From Novosphingobium profundi (GTDB lineage: Bacteria; Pseudomonadota; Alphaproteobacteria; Sphingomonadales; Sphingomonadaceae), in assembly GCF_020524485.1 (NCBI RefSeq), contig NZ_JAIVLF010000003.1, forward strand, positions 372,001-436,000: a DNA stretch of 64,000 bases. Reading direction: 5' to 3'. The number at the start of each line of letters is the position of its first letter. The first letter of the stretch is position 1. Of this stretch, positions 25,238 through 34,440 are shown piece after piece. The translations under genes and the position numbers were made by a program. Under the pieces are notes generated by a model. It saw only the letters and a list, made by a program, of their open reading frames with translations, was not told the origin of the DNA and did not search any database.

Positions 25238-27507
25238 CACAGTTCCTCGGAAAAAAGCGGCAAACGCCGGAAACGGAGCCCGGTTGCAGAGAAAAGTGCA
25301 TTGGCGAGCGCGGGCGCCGCGACAGCCACGCCCAGTTCGCCCGGATCGACCGGCTCAGCGTCGCTGGTGACGAAGGCGACCTCGATCTCGGGTGTGTCGC
25401 GCAAGGTCGGCAGGCCCAGTTCGCCCAGGGTCTCGGTCTGCGGGCGGCCCTTCACGTAGCGCGTGCTGCAGCCAAGAGCGAGGCCGAGCCCGAACAGCAG
25501 TCCGCCCTCGATCTGCTGGCGCGCAATGTCGGTGTTCACGATCCGCCCGATGTCGGCCACCGCGCTCAGCCGTTCGACCTTCACCCCGCCTTCTTCGCGC
25601 CGGACACTGGCGATGGCCGCGATGTAGCCGCCGCCCAGCGCATGGCAGGCGAGCCCCTGCCCGCTCTGGTCCGCACCCCCGTCCCACTGCGCCAGAGAGG
25701 CAACGCGCTGCAGGCATTCGGCAAGGCGCGGCGTCTGGCCGAGCAGCGCCATGCGCAGCGCCAGGGGCTCCCTCTGATGGCGATGGGCCATTTCGTCGAA
25801 AAAGCACTCGGTAAAGAAGGCGGTGTAGCCATGCGCGTTGCCGCGAAGGCGCCCGGTGGGCAGCGCGATACGCGCGGGCACGTGATCAATCTCGACGTGC
25901 GGGATGGCGTAGACCGGCACCGCGCCCTCGAGGACCAGCGCATCTTCTTCGCCGTCGACCGCCGCAATGGCCTGAGCCGGTGTATCGCCATCGATCAGGC
26001 GGCGGCCGAACTCACGCCCGCTGGCCGGAACCGCGATGCGCGCCCGCCAGGCGCCAATGCCGCCATTGGTGTCCGGGCGCCCGGCCATGACCGCGACGGC
26101 GGGCGTACGCGGGAAACCGGCGCGATGCTCCTCGGCGCGCGACCAGACGAGCTGGACGGGCCGTCCCGCCTCGCGCGCAAGGCGCGCCACCTGGCCTGCA
26201 AGAGCGACTTCGAGCCGCCGGTCGAAACTGCCGCCCAGCGCCATGGGGTAGAGGACGACCTGCGAAGGCGAGAGCCCGGCGGCCTCGGCCGCCATGCGCC
26301 GCGCCGCCTCGGGCGCCTGCGTCCCGATCCACAGCTCGAGGAGGCCATCCTCGAGCCGCGCGGTGGCCGCCGCCGTCTCGATCCCGGCGTGCAGCGCGGG
26401 CGCGACCTCGTAGCGCAGCTGAAGCGGCAGGGCGCCGCCTGTGAGATCCATCTCCCCCTGTCCGAAGACACGGCGGGCATGGCCATCGCGAAGGGCCGTA
26501 TCGAGCGCGGTCTCGACCTCCGCGCTGTCGACGCCGCCGGCAAAGCGGAACAGCGGCTGCATGCGTTCCAGCGCAGTCTCGGCCGCCCAGCCGTTGCTGG
26601 CGAGCGCGGCCACCCAGGCAACACCTTGCGTTTCGCCCTTCACGATCCGCTCGAACCCGCGCACCTCCTTGCCGTGGGCCTCGTCGATCGTTTCGAGACG
26701 GCTCGACGCCGCGATGGGGCCATGCCGGATCGCGGCGTGAAGCATGCCGGGCAAACGCACATCGCCTGCAAAGGTCCACGAGCCATCGACCTTGGAGGGG
26801 AGATCCAAACGCGGGAAAGCAAGCTCGGCGCCGGGAGGAAAGTCGCTCGGGTCCTCGGCAGGTGCCACGGGCTGGAGCGGGGGTACATCGGGCGGGTCGA
26901 GACGGCTCGCCGCCTCGGCCAGCGCGCCGAAGGGCAAGGTCTGCTCCCCGTGACGGACGAGACCATCGGCGACGGTGCATTCCTCCCAGGCCACGCCCCA
27001 ACGCTCGGCGGCGGCCTGCATCAGGAGCGCGCGGGTGGATGCCGCCGCGGCGCGCGCGGGCGCTTCGTAGGCAGCGAGCGCGGTGCCATCGGCAGTGACG
27101 TTGAAACGGTTGTCCTCGGCCCAGCGGCGGGTGACGAGATCCTCGGGCTGCTCGACCAGGCGCGGGGCGGCGGGCAGCCACATCTCGCCCCAGCGGGCGG
27201 CGAGGACAGTGTTGGCATAGTGCGCGCTGACCGGCGCGGGCTCGACCGCGACCTGGCGCCAGTCCGCGCCCAGTTCCATCGCGACGATCTGCGGCAGGAT
27301 AGTGGTAATCCCCTGCCCCATCTCCACCTGCGGGACGGCGACGGTGACGACGCCCTGGCGCGATATCTTGATCCAGGCATCGAACGCCTGCTCGTCGGGG
27401 CCGGGCTGGAGCGGCAGCGGAAAGCTGCGCGGGCGCAGCAGCCAGCCCACGGCCAGGCCGCCGCCGACAAGTCCACCCACCAGAATGCCCCGACGCGTGA
27501 CGCGCAT
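25237..27507 (-). CDS. molybdopterin-binding dehydrogenase subunit (isoquinoline 1-oxidoreductase beta/IorB type)
   Basis: A 756-residue protein of the xanthine oxidase superfamily. The N terminus is a twin-arginine-like signal (TRRGILVGGLVGGGLAVGW), then VPQVEMGQGITTILPQIVAMELG, typical of the IorB molybdopterin subunit, and a duplicated cofactor domain with MALGGSFDRR and RGNAHGYTAFFTECFFDE. Such subunits normally pair with a small [2Fe-2S] subunit (IorA) and often a cytochrome; none is in this window. It is coupled to Mrp upstream and hemH downstream by TGATG overlaps. It oxidises an unknown aldehyde or N-heterocycle, likely in the periplasm. Confidence 0.85.
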   Translation of the reverse strand: MRVTRRGILVGGLVGGGLAVGWLLRPRSFPLPLQPGPDEQAFDAWIKISRQGVVTVAVPQVEMGQGITTILPQIVAMELGADWRQVAVEPAPVSAHYANTVLAARWGEMWLPAAPRLVEQPEDLVTRRWAEDNRFNVTADGTALAAYEAPARAAAASTRALLMQAAAERWGVAWEECTVADGLVRHGEQTLPFGALAEAASRLDPPDVPPLQPVAPAEDPSDFPPGAELAFPRLDLPSKVDGSWTFAGDVRLPGMLHAAIRHGPIAASSRLETIDEAHGKEVRGFERIVKGETQGVAWVAALASNGWAAETALERMQPLFRFAGGVDSAEVETALDTALRDGHARRVFGQGEMDLTGGALPLQLRYEVAPALHAGIETAAATARLEDGLLELWIGTQAPEAARRMAAEAAGLSPSQVVLYPMALGGSFDRRLEVALAGQVARLAREAGRPVQLVWSRAEEHRAGFPRTPAVAVMAGRPDTNGGIGAWRARIAVPASGREFGRRLIDGDTPAQAIAAVDGEEDALVLEGAVPVYAIPHVEIDHVPARIALPTGRLRGNAHGYTAFFTECFFDEMAHRHQREPLALRMALLGQTPRLAECLQRVASLAQWDGGADQSGQGLACHALGGGYIAAIASVRREEGGVKVERLSAVADIGRIVNTDIARQQIEGGLLFGLGLALGCSTRYVKGRPQTETLGELGLPTLRDTPEIEVAFVTSDAEPVDPGELGVAVAAPALANALFSATGLRFRRLPLFSEEL

Positions 27508-28523
27508 CAGTTGCTCTCCGCGCCCGCCGTGCTGTCCAGCCACGCGGCGACCTGCTGACCCAGCGCAGCGAAGGCCTCGGCCTGCTTGCCCTCACCGGCC
27601 GCAGGCGGCGTTCCGGCATCGCTCTGCGTGCGGATCGCGATATCGAGCGGGATGCGCCCCAGGAAAGGCACGCCCACTTCTTCCGCCGAAGCCTGCGCCC
27701 CGCCGCACCCGAAGGGATCGCTTTCCTCGCCGCAATGGGGGCAGATGTAGCCCGCCATGTTTTCGACCAGCCCGACGATGGGCACACCGCCCTTGGTGAA
27801 AAGCTCGATTGCGCGGGTCGCGTCGATCAGCGCCAGGTCCTGCGGGGTCGAGACGATTACTGCCCCTGCCGGCTTGAACTTCTGGAGCATGGTCAACTGC
27901 ACATCGCCCGTGCCCGGCGGCAGGTCGACCACGAGCACATCGGCATCCTCCCAGTGGGCTTCCAGCAGCTGGGTCAGCGCCCCTGCCGCCATCGGCCCGC
28001 GCCACGCAATCGCCTGTCCGGGTTCGGAAAGGTGCGCCATCGAAAGCACCGGCACCCCCCAGGGGCTTGCCACCGGGACCAGCCGCTTGTCATGGGCGAC
28101 AGGCTTTATCCCCTCGGTGCCGAGCAGACGCGCCTGTGAGGGGCCGTAGATATCGGCATCGACCAGGCCGACCTTGAGCCCCTGGCGCGCCAGCGCGACG
28201 GCGAGGTTGGTCGAGAGCGTCGACTTGCCGACCCCGCCCTTGCCCGAGCCGACCGCAAGGATGCGCGGGGCCGCCTTGACGGCACCGGCGTCCTTGTCGG
28301 CCATGAAGGCGATGCGCACTTCGGCGATATCCTCTTCGCGCAGCAAAGCCTTGCGCGAGGCGATCTCGAGCGAGGCGCGATCCCTTGGGGAAAGGCCGGA
28401 GGCCTCCAGGATCAGCGTTGCCGTGCCTTCGGCGCAGCGCAGCGATTGCAGACGCTCACGCGCCTGGGCGGGAAGAAGCGCGCGCAGCGCCTCGGTATCG
28501 GGAGTGCTGTCGGGGGTGCTCAT
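27507..28523 (-). CDS. apbC: Mrp/ApbC family iron-sulfur cluster carrier ATPase
   Basis: A 338-residue P-loop ATPase. A short N-terminal MIP18-like domain (about residues 1-90) is followed by VGSGKGGVGKSTLSTNLAVAL, the deviant Walker A, and VDADIYGPSQARLLG. The cluster-binding CxxC is in YICPHCGEESDPFG. It carries [4Fe-4S] or [2Fe-2S] clusters to target proteins. It heads the operon with the molybdenum enzyme and ferrochelatase, all involved with metal cofactors. Confidence 0.93.
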   Translation of the reverse strand: MSTPDSTPDTEALRALLPAQARERLQSLRCAEGTATLILEASGLSPRDRASLEIASRKALLREEDIAEVRIAFMADKDAGAVKAAPRILAVGSGKGGVGKSTLSTNLAVALARQGLKVGLVDADIYGPSQARLLGTEGIKPVAHDKRLVPVASPWGVPVLSMAHLSEPGQAIAWRGPMAAGALTQLLEAHWEDADVLVVDLPPGTGDVQLTMLQKFKPAGAVIVSTPQDLALIDATRAIELFTKGGVPIVGLVENMAGYICPHCGEESDPFGCGGAQASAEEVGVPFLGRIPLDIAIRTQSDAGTPPAAGEGKQAEAFAALGQQVAAWLDSTAGAESN

Positions 28524-28658
28524 GACAGGGGCGTCGCTTTGCGGAATTGTGAGCGGTTCATGGCGCTCAGGTGGCCCAGCGAAGGAAAAAGGGCAAGAGT
28601 GGCCCTGTTTTTCGGTGCAAGGGTGTTTTTTGGCACAAGCCTTCCTATAGATAACGCC

Positions 28659-29876
28659 ATGAAAGCGATTGGCGATGCAATTACGCGAGCAGGCCTGAAG
28701 ATGGCCGGACGCAACAGCCCCTGGGGCTCTGGCGGCGGCTCATCGGGCGAGGATGGCACCGGATCGGGCCAGGACGGCAGCGGCGCGGACGATGGTTCGG
28801 GCAGCGGTTCCGGTGACGGGGATGGCGACAAGAGTGGCTCGGGCGACAGCGCGGGTCCTCGCAATCCCTGGCTTCCCAGCGGCAATCCCCCGCCGCGCCG
28901 TTCGGCCAGCATTGAGGACATCTTCCGTTCGCGCGATCCGCGCAAGGGTGGCGGAGGCGGTGGCCCGCGCGGCCCCGGCGGCGGCTTCCCGCAGATGCCG
29001 CGCCGTCCCGACGGTTCCTCGTGGATGCCCTTTCTCATCGGCGGCGTGGTGGTGCTGTTCCTCTTCCTGTCGAGCTTTCACCAGCTCGATCCGGGCGAAC
29101 AGGGCGTCGTTACCCGCTTCGGGCGCTATTCGCGCGTCATCGATTCGGGCATCAATCTGACGGCCCCCTGGCCGGTCGAAAGCGTGAAGGTGGAGGACGT
29201 GCGTTCGTTCAACGTCGACACCATCCCGGAAGGCAGCGGCGAGAAGCTGATGCTCACCAGCGACAAGAACCTGGTCGACCTGACCTACCTCGTGCGCTGG
29301 AACATCAAGGACCTGAAGAACTACACCTTCCGCCTGGCCGATCCGCAGGAAACCGTGCGCGAGGTCGCCGAGACCGCGATGCGCGCCTCGATCGCGCAGA
29401 TCTCACTCAACGATGCGATCTCGGGTGATGGGCGCGCCCGCGTCGAACAGGACGTGCGCGAGCGCATGCAGACGCTGCTCGACTACTACAAGTCGGGCAT
29501 CGCCATCCAGGGCGTGGAAATCAAGAAGTCCGATCCCCCGTCCAAGACCCGCTCGGCCTTCGAGCAGGTGACGGTGGCCCAGCAGGACGCCGAGCGCGAC
29601 CGTTCCGAAGCGCGCGCCTGGGCCCAGCAGAAGCTGGCCGAGGCCGAAGGTAACGCCTCGCAGTTCGACAAGGTCTACGAGGAATACCGCCAGGCCCCCG
29701 AAGTGACCAAGCGGCGCATGTACTACGAGACGATGGAGCGTGTCCTGCGCAACAACGACACGGTCGTGGCCGAGGCCGACGGCGTGACCCCCTATATCCC
29801 GCTGCCCGAAGTGACCCGCAGGGCCGCGCCGGCCGCCAGCGCGGACGGGAATGCCAACGCGAAGGGAGGCCAGTGA
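28659..29876 (+). CDS. hflK: FtsH protease modulator HflK
   Basis: A 405-residue SPFH/prohibitin-domain membrane protein. It has a long low-complexity Gly/Ser/Asp N terminus (about residues 20-120), one membrane span (FLIGGVVVLFLFLSSF) and the band 7 domain beginning QLDPGEQGVVTRFGRY. With HflC it forms a periplasmic cage around FtsH and restrains proteolysis. A start at the internal ATG 28701 is possible. The glycine-rich region is longer than in E. coli HflK. Confidence 0.94.
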   Translation: MKAIGDAITRAGLKMAGRNSPWGSGGGSSGEDGTGSGQDGSGADDGSGSGSGDGDGDKSGSGDSAGPRNPWLPSGNPPPRRSASIEDIFRSRDPRKGGGGGGPRGPGGGFPQMPRRPDGSSWMPFLIGGVVVLFLFLSSFHQLDPGEQGVVTRFGRYSRVIDSGINLTAPWPVESVKVEDVRSFNVDTIPEGSGEKLMLTSDKNLVDLTYLVRWNIKDLKNYTFRLADPQETVREVAETAMRASIAQISLNDAISGDGRARVEQDVRERMQTLLDYYKSGIAIQGVEIKKSDPPSKTRSAFEQVTVAQQDAERDRSEARAWAQQKLAEAEGNASQFDKVYEEYRQAPEVTKRRMYYETMERVLRNNDTVVAEADGVTPYIPLPEVTRRAAPAASADGNANAKGGQ

Positions 29877-30721
29877 TGAGCGCCTCGATGCAGAAGTACA
29901 CCGGCCTCCTGGTCGCCGCGGCCATCGTCCTTGTCGGCCTGTGGATGAGCGTGATCATCGTGCCCGAAGACCAGCAGGTGGTGATCGTGCGCGGTGGTAA
30001 GCCCAACCGCGTCTACAACGCCTATGTCGCGGGCGCGCCCTATGGCGCGACCGATGCGGGCATCCACTTCCACATTCCCGGCTACGAGCGCGTCCAGCGC
30101 ATCGACAAGCGTCTGCTGTCCGTCGACATGAGCCAGGAACAGGTGCTCTCGACCGACCAGCAGCGCGTCAATGTCGATGCCTATGCCCGCTACCGCATCA
30201 CGGACCCTGTCAAGATGATCGAAACCGCGCGCACCACCGAGAACGTGACGCAGCAGCTGATCCCGATCCTGTCCTCGAACGTGCGCCAGGAACTGGGCAA
30301 GCGGACCTTCACCTCGCTGCTGACCGCCGAGCGCGGGCAGGCGATGGCGAACATCCGCGACCTGCTCGACAGCGAGGCCCGGCAGTACGGCGCACGCGTC
30401 GTCGACGTGCGCATCAAGCGGGCCGACCTTCCCGACGGCGCGCAGGAAAGCGCCTTCAACCGCATGGTCGCCTCGCGCCAGGAAGAGGCCAAGACGATCA
30501 CGGCGCGCGGCCAGCGCGATGCTCGCATCATCCGCGCCGAGGCCGAAGCCGAAGCGGCGGGGATCTATGCCGAGAGCTTCGGCAAGGACCCGGCCTTCTA
30601 CGACTTCTACCGCGCCATGCAGAGCTACGACGTGTCATTTGCCAAGGATGGCGAATCCGGATCGAAGACCCTGTTGCTTTCGCCGGACAATGCCTACCTC
30701 AAGCACTTCCGCCAGCCCTGA
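29876..30721 (+). CDS. hflC: FtsH protease modulator HflC
   Basis: A 281-residue partner of HflK. An N-terminal span (GLLVAAAIVLVGLWMSVIIV) precedes a band 7 domain (VPEDQQVVIVRGGKPNRVYN, IDKRLLSVDMSQEQVLSTDQQRVNVDAYARYRI) and a coiled helix rich in Ala/Glu (AEAEAEAAGIYAESFGKD). The start overlaps the hflK stop (TGATG). Confidence 0.95.
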   Translation: MSASMQKYTGLLVAAAIVLVGLWMSVIIVPEDQQVVIVRGGKPNRVYNAYVAGAPYGATDAGIHFHIPGYERVQRIDKRLLSVDMSQEQVLSTDQQRVNVDAYARYRITDPVKMIETARTTENVTQQLIPILSSNVRQELGKRTFTSLLTAERGQAMANIRDLLDSEARQYGARVVDVRIKRADLPDGAQESAFNRMVASRQEEAKTITARGQRDARIIRAEAEAEAAGIYAESFGKDPAFYDFYRAMQSYDVSFAKDGESGSKTLLLSPDNAYLKHFRQP

Positions 30722-30810
30722 ACGGCCCGGATTTTTGGACAGATACCAGCCCGAGCCCCGCACCATTCAAACCCGGTTAAGTTGCGCCGCTTCATCCGGG
30801 GTGCGGGGTC

Positions 30811-30836
30811 GGAACAAACGGTGCCGTGACACCGTT
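30811..30836 (+). promoter_or_regulatory. EcfG-type general stress promoter of the DegP gene
   Basis: GGAAC at 30811-30815 and CGTT at 30833-30836 are separated by exactly 17 bases, matching the alphaproteobacterial EcfG consensus GGAAC-N16/17-CGTT. A transcript start near 30843 would leave a leader of about 15 bases with GGAGG upstream of the GTG start. Confidence 0.7.
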
Positions 30837-30857
30837 GCAACGGAGGAATCAAAGGAC

Positions 30858-32396
30858 GTGAAGCCCGTGCGATACGCTTATGGATTGACCACCGCCCTCC
30901 TTCTGGGAGGCGCCACCCTCTCGCTGGCGACCGGATATCCCGCCGGGGCGCAAGTCGCCCAGAACGAAGCCAGCCAGATGACGCATGTCGTGCCGCGCTC
31001 CGGCGCGCCGGCCAGCTTCGCCGATCTCACCGAGCAGCTGGCCCCTGCCGTCGTCAACATCTCGACGCGTCAGCGCATCCAGGTCCAGCAGCAGGCCAAC
31101 CCGTTTGCCGGCACCCCCTTCGAGGGCCTGTTCGGCAATCGCGGCGGCTCGCCCCAGACGCGCGAGGCGCAGTCGCTGGGTTCGGGCTTCGTGATCTCGG
31201 CGGACGGCTATGTCGTCACCAACAACCACGTGATCACCGCAGACGGCAAGGGCGAGGTCGAATCGATCACCGTCACCATGCCCGACGGCACCGAGTACCC
31301 GGCCAAGCTCGTCGGCAAGGACGCCGCCTCGGACCTGGCCGTGCTCAAGATCAGCCGCGACAAGCCCTTCCCCTTCGTGAAGTTCGGCGACAGCTCGAAG
31401 TCGCGCGTGGGCGAATGGATCATCGCCATCGGCAACCCGTTTGGCCTCGGTGGCACGGTCACCTCGGGCATCATCTCGGCGGTCTACCGCAACACCGGCG
31501 GCGGCGGCGCCTATGACCGCTACCTGCAGACCGACGCGGCGATCAACCGGGGCAACTCGGGCGGCCCGATGTTCGACATGAACGGCAACGTCATCGGCAT
31601 CAACAACGCGATCTTCTCGCCGACCGGCGGCAGCGTGGGCATCGGCTTTGCCATTCCCGCCGAGACCGCAGCGCCCATCGTCCAGAAGCTCATCAAGGGT
31701 GAGGCGATCGAGCGCGGCTATCTGGGCGTGCGCATCCAGCCGCTCAACGACGATCTTGCCGAAGCGCTGGGCGTGGAAAAGAACAAGGGTGAATTCATCC
31801 AGGCGGTCGAGCCCGAAGGCGCTGCGGCCAAGGCCGGGATGAAGGCGGGCGACGTCGTGATCTCGGTCGACGGCAAGGAAGTGAACCGCGAGCAGTCGCT
31901 CTCCTTCCTCGTCGCCAACACCGAGCCGGGCAGCCGCATTCCGCTGGTGGTCCTGCGCGATGGCCGCAAGATCACGCTCAACGCCACGGTCGCCAAGCGC
32001 CCTGGCGAGGACGAACTGAGCCAGGCGTTCAACCCGGACGACGATTCCGACACCAACCCCTTCGACAATCGGGGCCAGGAAGACACCCAGGGTGTGATCG
32101 AGGAGACCCTCGGCGTCTCGGTGATCGACATGAGCCCGCAGATCGCGCGCCAGTTGGGCGTCAGCGATCCGTCCAAGGGCGTGGTCATCGCCGGCGTCGA
32201 TGCGGCCTCGGACGCGGCCCAGAAGGGCCTTCGCCGTGGCATGATCGTGCTGCTGGCCGACGGCAAGGAAGTGAACTCGAAGGCCGAATTCGCCAAGGCC
32301 GTCGAAGCCGCCAAGTCGGAGAAGCGCTCGGCCATGCTGCTGCGCGTCCAGCCGCGCGGTAACCCGCCGATCTTCATCCCGGTGCGCCTGCGCTAA
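30858..32396 (+). CDS. degP: Do/DegP-type periplasmic serine protease
   Basis: A 512-residue trypsin-like protease with an N-terminal export signal (ALLLGGATLSLATGYPAGA), then the triad His (TNNHV, about residue 124), Asp (ASDLAVLK, about 159) and Ser (RGNSGGPMF, about 234). Two PDZ domains follow: IERGYLGVRIQPL and VIDMSPQIARQLGVSDPSKGVVIAGV. It degrades or holds misfolded periplasmic proteins. It starts with GTG 32 to 47 bp after an EcfG promoter, and follows hflKC, another protein-quality locus. Confidence 0.94.
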   Translation: MKPVRYAYGLTTALLLGGATLSLATGYPAGAQVAQNEASQMTHVVPRSGAPASFADLTEQLAPAVVNISTRQRIQVQQQANPFAGTPFEGLFGNRGGSPQTREAQSLGSGFVISADGYVVTNNHVITADGKGEVESITVTMPDGTEYPAKLVGKDAASDLAVLKISRDKPFPFVKFGDSSKSRVGEWIIAIGNPFGLGGTVTSGIISAVYRNTGGGGAYDRYLQTDAAINRGNSGGPMFDMNGNVIGINNAIFSPTGGSVGIGFAIPAETAAPIVQKLIKGEAIERGYLGVRIQPLNDDLAEALGVEKNKGEFIQAVEPEGAAAKAGMKAGDVVISVDGKEVNREQSLSFLVANTEPGSRIPLVVLRDGRKITLNATVAKRPGEDELSQAFNPDDDSDTNPFDNRGQEDTQGVIEETLGVSVIDMSPQIARQLGVSDPSKGVVIAGVDAASDAAQKGLRRGMIVLLADGKEVNSKAEFAKAVEAAKSEKRSAMLLRVQPRGNPPIFIPVRLR

Positions 32397-32418
32397 GCGC
32401 ATCGCCCCCGATGACATG

Positions 32419-32450
32419 AAAAGCCCGCCGGTCATCCCGGCGGGCTTTTT
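32419..32450 (+). terminator. Rho-independent terminator after DegP
   Basis: AAAGCCCGCCGG pairs perfectly with CCGGCGGGCTTT over a short loop, followed by a T-run. Confidence 0.9.
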
Positions 32451-32484
32451 CGTTGGAAGAAAGGTGCAGTAGGAAGAAGGATAA

Positions 32485-32602
32485 TTCCGAGGGCCATCGC
32501 CCTCGGGCTCCCCGAACTGTCAGCCTCACCTCCGACACGCCGCGCTGGCTGAGAAAGGTGAGGTCGCCCGTTCTGGGGTCAAGGGGCGATGGCCCCTTGA
32601 AA
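32485..32602. repeat. REPIN-like palindromic repeat, copy 5 (complete)
   Basis: Left hairpin CCGAGGGC-CATC-GCCCTCGG (32487-32506), inner arms CCTCACCT and AGGTGAGG, and right hairpin CAAGGGGC-GATG-GCCCCTTG (32580-32599). It closely matches copy 1 and sits between convergent genes. Confidence 0.82.
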
Positions 32603-32658
32603 TGACTTCTTCCTTTTACGTTCTTTCTTTGATGGATGATGGCATCGTCCCGATAGCC

Positions 32659-33213
32659 TCAACCCTGCGCCGCTTCCTCGTGCAGCCAAGCCGCGTGGCG
32701 CGGGGCACGGCGGGTGCGGCTCCATTCCTCCAGCATGTCGTCGGCCACGGCCTTGAGGCGCCCCATCTGGTCGGACGTGCCGAACTGCCAGGCCAGTTCC
32801 AGCCGGTGGCCGTTGGGGTCGAAGAAATAGATCGACTTGAACACCCCGTGGTGAACCGGTCCCACCACGTCCAGCCCGCGCGCCTCCAGGCGCGCCTTCG
32901 CCGCGAGGAGATCGTCCTCGCTGTCGACCTTGAAGGCGATGTGCTGGACCCATTCGGGTGTCGCGCGGTCGCGGTCCATCGCAGGCGAATTGGGCAGCTC
33001 GAAGAAGGCCAGTACATTGCCGCCCCCACAATCGAGGAAGACGTGCATGTAGGGATCGGGCGCGCCGGTGGAGGGCACCTTGTCCTCCGCGATGGCGAGC
33101 TGGAAATCCATGCCCAGCACGTCCCGGTAGAAGTCCACGGTCTCCTTCGCATCGCGGCAGCGGTAGGCGACATGGTGGATGCCGCCAAGCGACGGTGCAG
33201 GAAGTTGGGTCAT
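32659..33213 (-). CDS. VOC family (glyoxalase/extradiol-type) protein
   Basis: A 184-residue protein with the two beta-alpha-beta-beta-beta modules of the VOC fold. Likely metal ligands are the histidines in GGIHHVAYRCRD and VQHIAFKVDSEDD and the glutamate in DPNGHRLELAWQF. Members include extradiol dioxygenases, glyoxalases and epimerases. It lies downstream of the HPPD and phenylalanine hydroxylase genes in the same direction, so it may act on an aromatic or keto-acid intermediate. A specific reaction cannot be assigned. Start ATG 33213 follows GGGAGAG. Confidence 0.78.
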   Translation of the reverse strand: MTQLPAPSLGGIHHVAYRCRDAKETVDFYRDVLGMDFQLAIAEDKVPSTGAPDPYMHVFLDCGGGNVLAFFELPNSPAMDRDRATPEWVQHIAFKVDSEDDLLAAKARLEARGLDVVGPVHHGVFKSIYFFDPNGHRLELAWQFGTSDQMGRLKAVADDMLEEWSRTRRAPRHAAWLHEEAAQG

Positions 33214-33242
33214 GGCATTCTCTCCCGGTGTCTCGTGTGGGG

Positions 33243-33284
33243 GCGTGCCGGACCTCGACCCGGAGGAAGGGAAGTCCGGCACGC
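33243..33284. repeat. intergenic hairpin between HPPD and VOC genes
   Basis: An 11-bp perfect inverted repeat, GCGTGCCGGAC and GTCCGGCACGC, flanks a 20-base loop. There is no T-run, so it may be an mRNA-stabilising or attenuating hairpin, or a solo REP unit. Confidence 0.5.
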
Positions 33285-33330
33285 GGCGGAGGCGGTGGCT
33301 CCCTGAACGCTCCACCGTCCCCCGTCTTTC

Positions 33331-34440
33331 TCAGTCCTTCGCGCCGTTCTCCTCGACGTGGAGGACGCCGCGGCGGACCTGGTCGCGCTCCATCGATTCG
33401 AACAGCGCCTTGAAGTTGCCTTCGCCGAAACCGTCGTCGCCCTGGCGCTCGATGAATTCGAAGAAGACAGGGCCCACCTGCGCCTCGGCGAAGATCTGGA
33501 GAAGAAGACGCGGACGCCCTCCCTCGGTCGTTCCATCCAGGAGGATGCCGCGCGCCTGCAGTTGGCCCACGTTCTGGCCATGGCCGGGCAGGCGCTCGGC
33601 CAGCATCTCGTAGTAGGTTTCAGGCGGCGCGCTCATGAAGGGGACGCCGAGGTCCTTGAGACGATCCCACGCAGCGACAAGGTCATCGGTGATAAGGGCA
33701 ATGTGCTGGATCCCCTCGCCGTTGAAGGCGCGCAGGAACTCCTCGATCTGGCCCTTCCCGCCCTCACCCTCTTCGTTGAGCGGGATACGGATGCGCCCGT
33801 CCGGGGCCGTCAGCGCCTTGGAGGTGAGGCCGGTGTACTCGCCCTTGATGTCGAAGTAGCGGATCTCGCGGAAGTTGAAGAGCTTCTCGTAGTAGTCCGC
33901 CCAGTAGGCCATGCGCCCGCCGTAGACGTTGTGCGTCAGGTGATCGATCATGTTGAACCCCGCGCCCGCCGGATGGCGCTCGACGCCGGGCAGGTAGGCG
34001 AAGTCGATGTCGTAGATCGAGAGAGCCGCCGGATCGGACGCGCTTTCGTAGCGGTCGACGAGGTAGATGATCGAGTTGCCGATGCCCCGGATGCCGGGCA
34101 GGCGCAGCTCCATCGGGCCGGTCTCGACATGGACCGGCTCGGCCGAGCGGCGCAGCAATTCCTCGTAGGCCGCGCGCGCGTCCTTGACCCGAAAGCCCAT
34201 GCCGCAGGCCGAAGGACCATGCTCGCGCGCGAAGAACCAGGCCGGACTGTGCGGTTCGTAGTTCGTGATGAAGTTGATCCCGCCCTGGCGCCACAGCTCC
34301 ACGTCCTTGGAGCGGTGGCGCGCCACGCGGGTAAAGCCCATCGCGGTGAACACGGGTTCGAGCACGCCCTTCTCGGGCGCGGAAAACTCGACGAACTCGA
34401 AGCCATCAAGGCCAATCGGGTTCTCGAAAAGGTCGGTCAT
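33331..34440 (-). CDS. hppD: 4-hydroxyphenylpyruvate dioxygenase
   Basis: A 369-residue HPPD that converts 4-hydroxyphenylpyruvate to homogentisate in tyrosine breakdown. It is built of two VOC halves. Iron ligands are in the C-terminal half: [21 protein letters not shown] and [12 protein letters not shown]. The family phrases [24 protein letters not shown] and [18 protein letters not shown] are present. It overlaps phhA by 4 bp. The next enzyme, homogentisate dioxygenase, is not in the window. Confidence 0.95.
   Translation of the reverse strand: MTDLFENPIGLDGFEFVEFSAPEKGVLEPVFTAMGFTRVARHRSKDVELWRQGGINFITNYEPHSPAWFFAREHGPSACGMGFRVKDARAAYEELLRRSAEPVHVETGPMELRLPGIRGIGNSIIYLVDRYESASDPAALSIYDIDFAYLPGVERHPAGAGFNMIDHLTHNVYGGRMAYWADYYEKLFNFREIRYFDIKGEYTGLTSKALTAPDGRIRIPLNEEGEGGKGQIEEFLRAFNGEGIQHIALITDDLVAAWDRLKDLGVPFMSAPPETYYEMLAERLPGHGQNVGQLQARGILLDGTTEGGRPRLLLQIFAEAQVGPVFFEFIERQGDDGFGEGNFKALFESMERDQVRRGVLHVEENGAKD

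Noticed and set aside
28632..28650. Sigma-54-like promoter before hflK (TGGCAC-N5-TTCCT)
   Set aside because: The -12 element lacks the required GC pair (TTCC instead of TTGC), and no enhancer-binding protein gene or site is nearby.
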